Under the pieces are notes generated by a model. The model had not been told where the DNA came from. It searched no databases and saw nothing but the letters and a program-made list of their open reading frames with translations. A program made the position numbers and the translations under genes. From positions 1-64,000 of the forward strand of contig NZ_QRLV01000005.1 in the NCBI RefSeq assembly GCF_003472385.1: a stretch of DNA of 64,000 bases. Direction: 5' to 3'. Below, piece after piece: positions 27,401 to 35,118 of the stretch (position 1 is its first letter; each line of letters opens with the position of its first letter). Origin of the DNA: Sutterella sp. AM11-39 (GTDB lineage Bacteria > Pseudomonadota > Gammaproteobacteria > Burkholderiales > Burkholderiaceae_F).

Positions 27401-27646
27401 GTTTGAGCTCATGTAGATCAAACCGTCCAAACCCGTCATGTTCTGCTCAATCACCTGCGTGACGGTACGTGACATGGTCTCGGCCGAAGCGCCCGGGTAG
27501 GTTGCCGTGACGCGAACCTGAGGCGGCGCAATATTAGGATACTGAGATACCGGCAAGTTAAAAATTGCCAGTACGCCCGCAAGCATGATGGTGATAGCGA
27601 TCACCCAAGCAAAAATCGGACGATTTACAAAGAAACGACTAAGCAT
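24482..27646 (-). CDS. RND multidrug efflux pump, HAE1 family (AcrB/MexB-like)
   Basis: 1054 residues, the standard length. It starts MLSRFFVNRPIFAWVIAI. The proton-relay pair is in GLLVDDAIVVVENVERVM, and two large periplasmic loops flank the membrane domain. It uses proton influx to expel hydrophobic drugs, bile salts or solvents from the periplasm. It lies between the membrane-fusion gene (20-base gap) and the outer-membrane-factor gene. No disruption is visible. Confidence 0.96.
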   Translation of the reverse strand: MLSRFFVNRPIFAWVIAITIMLAGVLAIFNLPVSQYPNIAPPQVRVTATYPGASAETMSRTVTQVIEQNMTGLDGLIYMSSNSDSTGRMTITLTFVAGTDPDIAQVQVQNKLSMAEPTLPDTVRQLGVQVQKSSASFLQVVGFIDTSGKLTSGDLGDFLTNNIEEPLARLEGVGEVTVFGASYAMRIWMDPALLVKYGLEVSDVMSAISTQNVQVASGDIAGQPTNGKRMITATIRASSLLTTPEQFEQIALKTLPDGSVVRIKDIGEVSLGQETYTFQGRYDGQPSSGVAISLSSGANALATAARVQAKLDELRPFFPEGVEAVIPFDTTPFVRAAMHEVVKTLLEAIVLVVCVMFLFLQNWRATIIPTISVPVVLLGTFAVLALMGYSINMLTMFALVLAIGLLVDDAIVVVENVERVMMERRCDPKTATVESMQQITGALIGIAMVLSAVFVPMAFFGGSTGVIYRQFSVTIVSAMALSVVVALTLIPALCASILKQIEPGHEKATTGFFGKFNQAFDALTSGVRASVRMFVRRISRLLVLYAVLIGAVVLGFMKIPSAFMPGEDQGVLLMMLQTPASATAERTDVVVDRFQRVIREAEKKDVEHVFTVRGYSFAGTGQNNSMGFIKLKDWSERKDESSSANAVMMRSLGTLFSPAFKDAQGYVFQLPAVPELGVADGFDFFLQDRSGQGHDRLMQVMNEFLAKANADPRLRQVLHNGMPDAPMVQLNVDYEKARTLGVSESQINTTLNAAFGSSYVNDFMDQGRLKKVYVQGIPDSRGEEADLAKWHVKSSISGQMVPFSSFVTTSWTSGSPRLDRFNAIDAVNIQGSPAPGVSSGEAMQAIEEILQQMPHGYSIEWNGVSYQERVAGSNAAPLYALSVLVVFLALAALYESWTIPIAVILVVPTGVVGALGLTWICGKENDVYFQVGLLTTVGLVSKNAILIVEFARDLHDQGQELLASVVEAVRLRLRPILMTSLAFGLGVLPLAMASGAGAGAQSAIGVAVLGGMITGTFLCIFFVPAFFVLVTRIFSGKKSQPVVAAEPKAVESQE

Positions 27647-27666
27647 GCTCTGTCATCCTCTGTCGA

Positions 27667-28854
27667 TTATTTCGCGGCTTGGGCCGGAGCGGCTGCAGGC
27701 TTTTCACCCGCCAAGGTGTACTGCACGAGGGCACCCGGACGAACGCGCTGCAGACCTTCCACAATGACCTTGTCGCCATTTTTGAGGCCTTTATTGATGA
27801 TCCAGTTGGTGCCTTCGGTTCCGCCGATCACCACATCGCGGCTTTCCACTTTGTTTTCGGCATTGACCACATAAACGTACGGATCGCCTGTCGTGCGGCG
27901 CATGGTGGCGCGCTGATCAATCTTGATCACATTCTCACGCACGCCGTCGACCAGACGTGCGCGCACGAACATTCCCGGCAACAGATCTCCGTCGGGATTG
28001 TCAAACACAGCACGCACGCGCACCGTGCCGGTGCTTTCATCGACAAGAGCGTCTTTGAAAGTAAGACGACCCAAGTGCTTGTAGGTTTTGTCGCCGTCCA
28101 AGATCAGCTGAACATCGGCCGACCCGTCCTTATTGACTTTGAGCTGGCCTTTGGCAGCCTGTTCACGCAGTCGGGAAAGCTCATCAAAGGACTGCGTCAC
28201 GTCCACATAGATGGGATCGAGCTGCTGCACAACCGTCAGGCGGCTGGTCTGATTGGCCGTCACCAATGCGCCCGGCGTGACTTCAGACAAAGAGACACGT
28301 CCGGTAATCGGGCTTCTGACTTCCGTGTAGTCCAGATTGATTTGAGCGGTCGCAAGCGCTGCCTTTGCAGCCTCCACATTGGCAATGGCCACCTTGTAAG
28401 CCGCCTGAGCCTGATCGTCGGCCGAACGACTCACGGCATTGATCTTCACAAGTTCGGCGGAGCGCTTGGCATCGGCCTTGGTCGAAGCCAGGTTAGCGCG
28501 GGCCTGAAGCAAAGAGGCTTTCGCTGAAGCAACCTGCGCCTTGTAGAGTGCCGGGTCAATGCGATAGAGCGACTGCCCTTCCTTGACCATTGCACCTTCT
28601 TCAAAAAGACGCTTCTGCAGAATGCCGCTGACCTGAGGGCGAACTTCGGCCGTCTGATAAGCCGTCGCGCGACCGGGCGCATCCGTACGGATGATTGCGT
28701 CGGAAAGTTCAACCTGTTGGACGACGACTTGAACGGCCTGAGGCGTAGCGGCAGCCTGCTGCTGATTTCCTCCCTTGTCAAGGCAGCCCGTGAGTGCGGT
28801 CGCGGCAAGTCCCGCAACTACCAGCACATGCGTCGTGCGAAATTTCAAAGTCAT
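27667..28854 (-). CDS. RND membrane fusion protein (AcrA/MexA-like lipoprotein)
   Basis: 395 residues from the ATG at 28854, with GGAG eight bases upstream. The lipobox AATALTGC gives an acylated Cys22 or so. Biotinyl-lipoyl-like halves (VRPQVSGILQKRLFEEGAMVKEGQSLYRID; VRSPITGRVS) flank a helical hairpin (about 100-165), then a beta-barrel. It couples the RND pump to the outer duct. It is the first gene of the four-gene efflux operon. A longer start at 28911 would spoil the signal peptide. Confidence 0.95.
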   Translation of the reverse strand: MTLKFRTTHVLVVAGLAATALTGCLDKGGNQQQAAATPQAVQVVVQQVELSDAIIRTDAPGRATAYQTAEVRPQVSGILQKRLFEEGAMVKEGQSLYRIDPALYKAQVASAKASLLQARANLASTKADAKRSAELVKINAVSRSADDQAQAAYKVAIANVEAAKAALATAQINLDYTEVRSPITGRVSLSEVTPGALVTANQTSRLTVVQQLDPIYVDVTQSFDELSRLREQAAKGQLKVNKDGSADVQLILDGDKTYKHLGRLTFKDALVDESTGTVRVRAVFDNPDGDLLPGMFVRARLVDGVRENVIKIDQRATMRRTTGDPYVYVVNAENKVESRDVVIGGTEGTNWIINKGLKNGDKVIVEGLQRVRPGALVQYTLAGEKPAAAPAQAAK

Positions 28855-28982
28855 TATGAGACTCCGTTTAATGCTTTTTTGGAATTCTTCGAGGCCCCAT
28901 CCGGACAGCAACGTCGCCTGCCGTTTTCATACGGTCCCAACACAAAATGGAACGAATAGCCCCAGGACTACGTTCCGTTTAG

Positions 28983-28998
28983 CTGAATAAAGGTTCAG
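28983..28998. promoter_or_regulatory. Operator-like site 1 upstream of the efflux operon
   Basis: CTGAATAAAGGTTCAG: 5-bp arms CTGAA/TTCAG around six bases, the same length and outer arms as site 2. The centres are 25 bp apart. It is 129-144 bases upstream of the membrane-fusion start, so probably in or near the promoter. Confidence 0.55.
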
Positions 28999-29007
28999 CA
29001 ACCAAGA

Positions 29008-29023
29008 CTGAACGAGCGTTCAG
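29008..29023. promoter_or_regulatory. Operator-like site 2 upstream of the efflux operon
   Basis: CTGAACGAGCGTTCAG has perfect 7-bp arms (CTGAACG/CGTTCAG) around AG. A 16-bp palindrome of this size is typical of TetR/AcrR dimers, and the operon encodes such a regulator as its last gene. Confidence 0.65.
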
Positions 29024-29086
29024 AATTCTAGTCAGATTTTTGCTTTTTGTTGTACCAACTGTTCAAACTTTACATTCGTGCTAACG

Positions 29087-29132
29087 CTAAAAAAGAAAGC
29101 CGCCGGAACTCCTTCATAGACGTTCGGCGGCC
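29087..29132 (-). terminator. Terminator of the glmU-glmS operon
   Basis: GCCGCCGGAAC (29099-29109) pairs with GTTCGGCGGC (29122-29131) with one bulged base. The minus strand continues into TTTCTTTTTT. It starts about 30 bases after the glmS stop. Confidence 0.85.
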
Positions 29133-29160
29133 TTCGGGATAGTTTTCGCTGTACGGAGGT

Positions 29161-30990
29161 TTACTCTACCGTGACGCTCTTTGCAAGATTTCGGGGCTTG
29201 TCGACGTCCGTACCTCGAGCCAGAGCCGTGTGATACGCCAAAAGCTGCAGCGGGACGATATGCAGGATCGGCGACAAGTCGCCATAGTTTTCCGCCAGAC
29301 GGATCACGTGCATGCCTTCGGTATCTTCAATCACGCTGTCGCCGTCGGCAAAAACGTAGAGTTCGCCGCCGCGGGCGCGCACTTCCTGCATGTTGCTCTT
29401 GAGCTTTTCAAGCAACTCGTCGTTGGGCGCGATCGTCACCACCGGCATGTCGGCGTCAACGAGCGCCAGCGGACCGTGCTTGAGTTCGCCGGCCGGATAC
29501 GCCTCGGCGTGGATGTAGCTGATTTCCTTGAGCTTAAGCGCGCCTTCGAGCGCAATCGGATAATGCACGCCGCGCCCCAGGAAAAGCGCATCTTCCTTGC
29601 CGGCAAAGCGCTCGGCCCACGCAATGATTGAGGGCTCGAGCGCCAGACACCCGGCCATGGCCGCCGGAATGTGACGCAGGCTCGAGAGCGCCTGCGCTTC
29701 CTTTTCAGCGTCCAATCGTCCGCTCAGCTTGGCAAAAACCAGCGTCAAAAGATAGAGCGCCACCAGCTGCGTCGTAAACGCCTTGGTGCTCGCCACGCCG
29801 ATTTCGACGCCCGCTCGCGTGATGTAGGCAAGCCGGCACTCATGCACCAATGCGCTTTGCGCCACGTTGCAAATGGCAAGCGTCTTTGTCATGCCCATCG
29901 CCACCGCATGCTTGAGCGCCGCAAGCGTATCAGCCGTTTCGCCCGACTGAGAGATCGTCACCACGAGCGTTCCGGGATCCGGGATCGTGGTACGGTAGCG
30001 GTATTCGCTGGCGATCTCCACATCCACCGGGATACCCGCAATCGCTTCGAGCCAGTACTTGGACGTGAGCGCCGCGTAAAAACTCGTCCCGCAGGCCAGC
30101 ATCAGGATGCGGCGTGTGTCGCGAAACACCGTTTCGGCCTCGGGGCCGAACAAAGTCGGCGTGATGCCTTCGACGCCTTCGAGCGTGTCGGCAATCGCGC
30201 GCGGCTGCTCGAAGATTTCCTTTTGCATGTAGTGGCGATAAGGGCCGAGCTCGGCCGCGCCCGCATAGGCCTGAACGATAACGGCCTTGCGTTCGACGGG
30301 TTGCCAAGTGTCAGAACCCGTGCGAGCAAAAATTTCGCACGTGTCCTTGGTCATCGACACGATGTCGCCGTCGTCGAGATACACGATTTTGTCCGTGACC
30401 CCCACCAGAGCCATGGCGTCGCTTGCAATGAAATTTTCCCCTTCACCCAAGCCCACCACCATGGGAGAACCCTGGCGCGCGCCCACGATGCGCTCGGGAT
30501 GGCGCTTGTCGAAAACGGCCACCGCATAAGCACCGGTTACGCGCGAGAGCGCCTTTTTGAGCGCTTCCAGAAGATCGTCCTCAAGGTAGAAGTTGACCAG
30601 GTGCGCCAACACTTCGGTATCGGTCTGACTTTGCATGGTCACGCCCGTGGCTTCAAGCTCGGCGCGCAGTTGAGCGAAGTTTTCGATGATGCCGTTGTGC
30701 ACAAGCGCAATGCGGTTGCCCGCGATATGCGGGTGCGCATTGGCCACCACCGGACCGCCGTGCGTGGCCCAGCGCGTGTGCGCGATGCCGACGGTGCCCT
30801 GCATGCCTTCGGCCTGTACCTGTTCAGCCAAGTCCTTGACGCGCGCCACGCTGCGAGCGCGATCGATTTCGCCGTTGCGCACGACCGCCACGCCGCAGCT
30901 ATCGTAGCCGCGGTATTCAAGGCGTTTCAAACCCTGCAGAAAAACGGGAACAACGTCCCTGCCGGCTACGCCGGCCACAATTCCGCACAT
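29161..30990 (-). CDS. glmS: Glutamine--fructose-6-phosphate aminotransferase
   Basis: 609 residues, the usual GlmS length. Cys2 ([10 protein letters not shown]) is the N-terminal glutaminase nucleophile, with [11 protein letters not shown] and HTRWATHG. Two SIS domains follow ([39 protein letters not shown]). The C-terminus [13 protein letters not shown] is typical. It makes glucosamine-6-phosphate, the first step towards peptidoglycan and LPS. It follows glmU by 16 bases, so the two form an operon for UDP-GlcNAc supply. No glmS ribozyme is expected or seen in this lineage. Confidence 0.97.
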   Translation of the reverse strand: MCGIVAGVAGRDVVPVFLQGLKRLEYRGYDSCGVAVVRNGEIDRARSVARVKDLAEQVQAEGMQGTVGIAHTRWATHGGPVVANAHPHIAGNRIALVHNGIIENFAQLRAELEATGVTMQSQTDTEVLAHLVNFYLEDDLLEALKKALSRVTGAYAVAVFDKRHPERIVGARQGSPMVVGLGEGENFIASDAMALVGVTDKIVYLDDGDIVSMTKDTCEIFARTGSDTWQPVERKAVIVQAYAGAAELGPYRHYMQKEIFEQPRAIADTLEGVEGITPTLFGPEAETVFRDTRRILMLACGTSFYAALTSKYWLEAIAGIPVDVEIASEYRYRTTIPDPGTLVVTISQSGETADTLAALKHAVAMGMTKTLAICNVAQSALVHECRLAYITRAGVEIGVASTKAFTTQLVALYLLTLVFAKLSGRLDAEKEAQALSSLRHIPAAMAGCLALEPSIIAWAERFAGKEDALFLGRGVHYPIALEGALKLKEISYIHAEAYPAGELKHGPLALVDADMPVVTIAPNDELLEKLKSNMQEVRARGGELYVFADGDSVIEDTEGMHVIRLAENYGDLSPILHIVPLQLLAYHTALARGTDVDKPRNLAKSVTVE

Positions 30991-31006
30991 GATTTCGCCT
31001 CCGCGA

Positions 31007-32389
31007 TCAGTTCTTCACGAACGTGTAGCCTTCGGGAACCGGCGGCTTCCACCCTTCGATCGTCGTCTGACGGGCACGCCCCACCGTGAGCTTCTGCTCG
31101 GGAGCGTTATGGGTGAGCGTCGTGCCCGCACCGATCGTGGCGCCACTGCCGACCGTCACCGGAGCCACCAGTTCGGTACCCGAGCCGATGAAGGCGTTGT
31201 CGCCGATCACCGTGCGGAACTTCTCGACGCCGTTGTAGTTGCAAGTGATGGTGCCCGCGCCGATATTGACGCCCGAGCCCATCGTCGTGTCGCCGATGTA
31301 GGAGAGATGGTTAACCTTGGAGCCTTCTCCAATTTCGGACTTCTTGATTTCCACGAAGTTGCCGATGTGCACCTTGGCCGAAAGTTCGGCACCCGGTCGC
31401 AAGCGCGAGTACGGACCGATCTTCGCGTCGGGACCGACCTTAGCCGAGTCGATATGCGTAAAGGCTTCGATGCGGGTACCCGCTGCGATTTCGGCGTTGC
31501 GAATCACGCAGTAGGGGCCGACGTAGACGTTGTCGCCGAGCTTGACATCGCCTTCAAATACGCAGCCCACATCAATCACGACATCAACGCCGCACTGCAG
31601 CTTGCCGCGAATATCCAGACGCGACGGATCAAGCACCGTCACGCCGCTTTCGGTGAGCTGCTCGGCCAGATGGTCCTGCCAGATGCCTTCCAGTCGCGCG
31701 AGCTGCGTCTTGGAATTGACGCCTTCTACTTCAAAGCTGCGGCGAGGACGCGCGGAATTGATGCGCACGCCATCGCGCACGGCCAGTCCGATCACGTCGG
31801 TGAGGTAGTACTCGCCCTGGGCGTTGGAAGTCTTGAGTTCGGAAAGCCACCCCTGCAGACGCGCCGTCGGCAGAAGCATGATGCCGGTGTTGACTTCTCG
31901 GATCTGTTTTTGACCTTCGGTAGCATCCTTCTGTTCGACGATCGCCACGATGCGGCCCTTCTGGCGCAAGATGCGACCGTAACCGGTGGGATTGCGCAGC
32001 ACGGTCGTAAGAATGGCCATGCCGTCGCCGGCAGCCGTCAGCAAACGCTCAATCGTTTCAGGCTGTACGAGCGGCACATCGCCCAACAGCACCAGGGTGT
32101 ATTCGGCTTCGGGGTCAAGTTCGGGCAGCGCACACTGCAGTGCGTGACCGGTTCCCATCTGCGGTTCCTGCAGCACGAAGCGCAGACCTTCTTCCTGCGC
32201 AAAAGCGCTCTTGACGGTTTCGGCGCCGCAACCGACCACCACTACGGTGCGCGAGACGCTTTCGAGCTTCTTGACGCTTGCGAGCACGTGACCGAGCATC
32301 GGCGTACCTGCCAGAGGCTGCAGCACTTTGGGCAGGGACGAGCGCATGCGCTTGCCCTGGCCTGCAGCGAGAATAACGACGTTGATCAT
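31007..32389 (-). CDS. glmU: Bifunctional UDP-GlcNAc pyrophosphorylase/GlcN-1-P acetyltransferase
   Basis: 460 residues. The N-terminal uridylyltransferase domain starts with [20 protein letters not shown]. The C-terminal left-handed beta helix (from about residue 250) carries hexapeptide repeats such as [20 protein letters not shown] and the acetyltransferase region NYNG. It makes UDP-N-acetylglucosamine from glucosamine-1-phosphate. First gene of glmU-glmS on the minus strand. Confidence 0.97.
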   Translation of the reverse strand: MINVVILAAGQGKRMRSSLPKVLQPLAGTPMLGHVLASVKKLESVSRTVVVVGCGAETVKSAFAQEEGLRFVLQEPQMGTGHALQCALPELDPEAEYTLVLLGDVPLVQPETIERLLTAAGDGMAILTTVLRNPTGYGRILRQKGRIVAIVEQKDATEGQKQIREVNTGIMLLPTARLQGWLSELKTSNAQGEYYLTDVIGLAVRDGVRINSARPRRSFEVEGVNSKTQLARLEGIWQDHLAEQLTESGVTVLDPSRLDIRGKLQCGVDVVIDVGCVFEGDVKLGDNVYVGPYCVIRNAEIAAGTRIEAFTHIDSAKVGPDAKIGPYSRLRPGAELSAKVHIGNFVEIKKSEIGEGSKVNHLSYIGDTTMGSGVNIGAGTITCNYNGVEKFRTVIGDNAFIGSGTELVAPVTVGSGATIGAGTTLTHNAPEQKLTVGRARQTTIEGWKPPVPEGYTFVKN

Positions 32390-32502
32390 GAATCGATTCC
32401 TAAAAAGAGACGCCCTTTTGAATTTCAGTTGGTTTCGGGCGGGATTGGGGTTGGAAATTTCGGGATTATTCTGCCATCAGATCAGCAATTTGTGGCCTGC
32501 CA

Positions 32503-32540
32503 ACGAAAAACCCGTCGCCGGCCTGAGCCTTTGACGGGTT
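32503..32540 (-). terminator. Terminator of the Tim44-domain gene
   Basis: AACCCGTC (32509-32516) pairs with GACGGGTT (32533-32540). On the minus strand the stem is followed by TTTTTCG. It is 25 bases after the gene's stop. Confidence 0.8.
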
Positions 32541-32565
32541 ATCGATTCGGAAAAAACCAAAGAAA

Positions 32566-33591
32566 TTAAGCGGAGACCTGCTCAATGCCGGCAAGCAGCC
32601 AGCCGCTCGAATCGTCGTCCTTGCGGGTGAGCACCCAGCGTTCGTTGACTTCTTCGAATTCTCCTTCGATCTTCATGGCGCCCTTGAACTGAACAACAGC
32701 AATGTGTTCGTTGGCATCTGCCATTTTCGCGACGCCCAATAGCTTGGCTTCCAGATTGATAACTTCGGAAGTCTGCTTGGCAGCGCCACGCTGACGCAGG
32801 CTGTGCGTGAGTTCAATGAAAAGATCATCGGTGGTGAAGTCACCCAGCGAGTTGTAGTCGCCCGTGTCCCAAGCCTTCTGCAGTCGCACGAAGTTTTCCT
32901 TGGCAACCGACTCAAAGCCCGCGGCATCAAAGCCGGCCGGCACTTCGAGGGCGGGAGCTTCCTCGCCCTGAGCGGCCTGTGCGTTCTGGCGGGCAAACAT
33001 ATCCATGACGCTGCCAGGACGTGCACCCATCGTTTCGGGCATCACGGAAGCAGATGCCGCGGCGGCTCCGGAGGCTGAAGCGGGCGCCTCAGGCGCCTGA
33101 GTCTGACGGTAGCTCGCCTGAGGTTCTTCACGCGAAGGCTGAGTGTAGGGTTGACGCGTTGCCGTACCGGCACGGCCTCCCGCCGCACGACCCGCAAAGA
33201 AGCCGAGCACCATGCGAAGCACGAAGTAAAGCGCCACCGCCATCAAAACAGCCATGATGACCTGGCCGACGCCTTCGGAAAGACCGAGCGCGCTCAAAAG
33301 AGCGGTGATGCCCAAAGCCGCGGCAGCACCCATGAGGATGTTGCGCATCATAGAGGGCTTGGCAGCATTAGCCCCAGCGCCTGCCGCGTTTTGCTGCTGA
33401 GCTGCATTCTGACGATTGGTCTGATTCTGGCGCATGGCAGGAGCCTGCGGAGCGGGCGTTGCTTGACGCAGCGCCGGAGCCGGACGACCGAGACTCATGC
33501 CGCCGCCCAAACGACGGGCGGCTTCGGCATTGTCGATGGCCGTCGTCATCATCACCAAACCCACAGCCAAAATGGCAAAAAGCTTTTTCAT
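32566..33591 (-). CDS. Tim44-like domain membrane protein
   Basis: 341 residues from the ATG at 33591, where the signal-like helix begins (MKKLFAILAVGLVMMTTAIDNAEA). A Gln/Asn/Ala-rich spacer follows, then one or two hydrophobic segments (about 100-145), another low-complexity linker, and a Tim44-like domain from about residue 210 (FVRLQKAWDTGDYNSLGDFTTDDLF...AIVQFKGAMK region). The bacterial family is widespread; its role is unclear. The mitochondrial homologue anchors the import motor to the membrane. Single gene with its own terminator. Confidence 0.82.
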   Translation of the reverse strand: MKKLFAILAVGLVMMTTAIDNAEAARRLGGGMSLGRPAPALRQATPAPQAPAMRQNQTNRQNAAQQQNAAGAGANAAKPSMMRNILMGAAAALGITALLSALGLSEGVGQVIMAVLMAVALYFVLRMVLGFFAGRAAGGRAGTATRQPYTQPSREEPQASYRQTQAPEAPASASGAAAASASVMPETMGARPGSVMDMFARQNAQAAQGEEAPALEVPAGFDAAGFESVAKENFVRLQKAWDTGDYNSLGDFTTDDLFIELTHSLRQRGAAKQTSEVINLEAKLLGVAKMADANEHIAVVQFKGAMKIEGEFEEVNERWVLTRKDDDSSGWLLAGIEQVSA

Positions 33592-33628
33592 AGATTTCTT
33601 TCTCTGTTTCTCTTTGACGTCCGCACAC

Positions 33629-33705
33629 GAAAAAACACCTGCCTTTTCAGCGGACAACGGCTACCAATTGTACGGATGCGCTGTCAGCCTTAAAACAGGT
33701 GTTTT
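33629..33705 (-). terminator. Long-stem terminator downstream of ubiE
   Basis: AAAACACCTG (33632-33641) pairs with CAGGTGTTTT (33696-33705). The 54-base loop can itself pair (CAGCG/CGCTG and ACAA/TTGT). The minus strand ends in TTTTTT. It lies 43 bases after the ubiE stop. The extended structure could also be a small RNA released from the ubiE 3' end. Confidence 0.65.
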
Positions 33706-33747
33706 CGTTGATGTGTATGCAAGTTTTTCAACAAAACTGTCTTCTCA

Positions 33748-34515
33748 TCACGGTTTGAGACCGATGTGAAGCGCACACACGCCGAAAGTCATGTTCTTCC
33801 AAGTCACACGATCGAGCCCCACATCTTCCATGATCTTGGCAAGCGTCTGCTGATCGGGATGCATACGGATGGACTCGGCCAGATAACGGTAGCTTTCCGC
33901 ATCGCCCGCGATTTTTTGCCCGAGCCACGGCATGAGCTTGAAGGAATACAAGTCGTAAAAGGGCTTGAAGATCTTCCAGCAACGGCTGAATTCGAGCACC
34001 ACCACGCGACCGCCCGGACGCACAACGCGCATCATTTCCTTAAGAGCGCGGTCCTTGTGGGTCATGTTGCGAAGGCCGAAGCTCACGACGGCAATATCAA
34101 AGAAATTGTCCTCAAAGGGAAGAGCCTCGCAGTCACAAATCGCAACATGCGCCTTGCAGCCCACGGCCTTCAGTCGCTTGACACCTTCCTTGATCATCTC
34201 GTGGTTGATGTCGGTCGCCCAGACTTCGCCGGACTTGCCGACCGCTTCGCCGAAGCGAATCGCCATATCGCAGGTGCCCGAAGCAATGTCAAGAACCTTC
34301 TGCCCTTCGGCGGCGCCCGACAGCGACACGCACGTGCTCTTCCACAAGCGATGCAGACCCAGGCTCAAGACGTCATTCATCAAGTCGTAGCGTTTGGCAA
34401 CCGACTCGAACACTTCCTTGACGTCTTCTTCTTTTTCACTTTCCGGCACGGCGCGGTAACCGAAGTCAACCTGCTTTTCGGTTTCACTCGCCTTGCGCTG
34501 ATTTTCTTCTGCCAT
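33748..34515 (-). CDS. ubiE: Demethylubiquinone/demethylmenaquinone C-methyltransferase
   Basis: 255 residues from the ATG at 34515, five bases after the DUF971 stop. The family signatures are all present: YDLMNDVLSLGLHRLWK, the SAM site VLDIASGTCDMA, and FGLRNMTHKDRALKEMMRVVRPGGRVVVLEFS. It methylates quinone precursors for the respiratory chain, which fits the bd oxidase and its quinol substrate. The upstream in-frame start at 34545 would overlap the previous gene. Confidence 0.95.
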   Translation of the reverse strand: MAEENQRKASETEKQVDFGYRAVPESEKEEDVKEVFESVAKRYDLMNDVLSLGLHRLWKSTCVSLSGAAEGQKVLDIASGTCDMAIRFGEAVGKSGEVWATDINHEMIKEGVKRLKAVGCKAHVAICDCEALPFEDNFFDIAVVSFGLRNMTHKDRALKEMMRVVRPGGRVVVLEFSRCWKIFKPFYDLYSFKLMPWLGQKIAGDAESYRYLAESIRMHPDQQTLAKIMEDVGLDRVTWKNMTFGVCALHIGLKP

Positions 34516-34520
34516 GTCTG

Positions 34521-34940
34521 TTATCCGTGCTGTTTGGACGGGCAAGTCGCCTTGGGCTTGGGCATGAACGGCACATTGGCCGGATCGGCAGGATCACGGC
34601 TTGCCCCCGCATCCTTGAGCTGCTGCAGATAGCCTTCCCACAATTCGTCACGACGCGTGCCGATATCGTGCAAATACTCCCAACTGTAGATGCCGGAATC
34701 GTGGCCGTCGTCGAAAACAAAACGAACGGCATAGCGACCGATCGGCTCAACACCCTTGACGTCCACATCTCGCTTTCCGACCTGCAGCTTGGCCTGATCG
34801 GGCGTGTGCCCCGTTACTTCCGCCGAAGGAGAAAACACACGGAGAAATTCGAAGCTAAATGAAAAGCTCTGTCCGTCGTCAAAAGCAATGTCAAAGCGCT
34901 TGCTCTTCTTGTGCAGGCTCATGTCAACGGGAAACACCAT
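34521..34940 (-). CDS. DUF971 domain protein
   Basis: 139 residues from the ATG at 34940, with AGGA upstream. The core FDIAFDDGQSFSFSFEFLRVFSPSAEV...VGKRDVDVKGVEPIGRYAVRFVFDDGHDSGIYSWEYL is the DUF971 domain, also found at the N-terminus of gamma-butyrobetaine hydroxylases. A separate function for stand-alone proteins is not established. The open frame extends back into tRNA-Arg, so earlier starts are rejected. It overlaps in context with ubiE (5-base gap), as in many betaproteobacteria. Confidence 0.85.
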   Translation of the reverse strand: MVFPVDMSLHKKSKRFDIAFDDGQSFSFSFEFLRVFSPSAEVTGHTPDQAKLQVGKRDVDVKGVEPIGRYAVRFVFDDGHDSGIYSWEYLHDIGTRRDELWEGYLQQLKDAGASRDPADPANVPFMPKPKATCPSKQHG

Positions 34941-35002
34941 CTGCAGGACATCCTTTGAAAAAAAAGCGCGCTTGCGGCGCGCGCTCTTACACTGTATCTG
35001 TC

Positions 35003-35078
35003 TGGTGCCGCCGGCGGGACTCGAACCCACATCACAGCCTTCGGAGGGCCATATTCTATCCAGTTGAACTACGGCGAC
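35003..35078 (-). tRNA. tRNA-Arg (anticodon CCG)
   Basis: 76-nt cloverleaf on the minus strand. The acceptor GTCGCCG pairs with CGGCGGC (one G-T), the anticodon loop CTCCGAA gives anticodon CCG, the T-loop is GTTCGAGTC and CCA is encoded. It lies 40 bases downstream of priA and upstream of the DUF971 gene. Confidence 0.96.
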
Positions 35079-35118
35079 GAACGGCAAGCATTATACGGGA
35101 GAGTTTCTTGTCTTTCCT

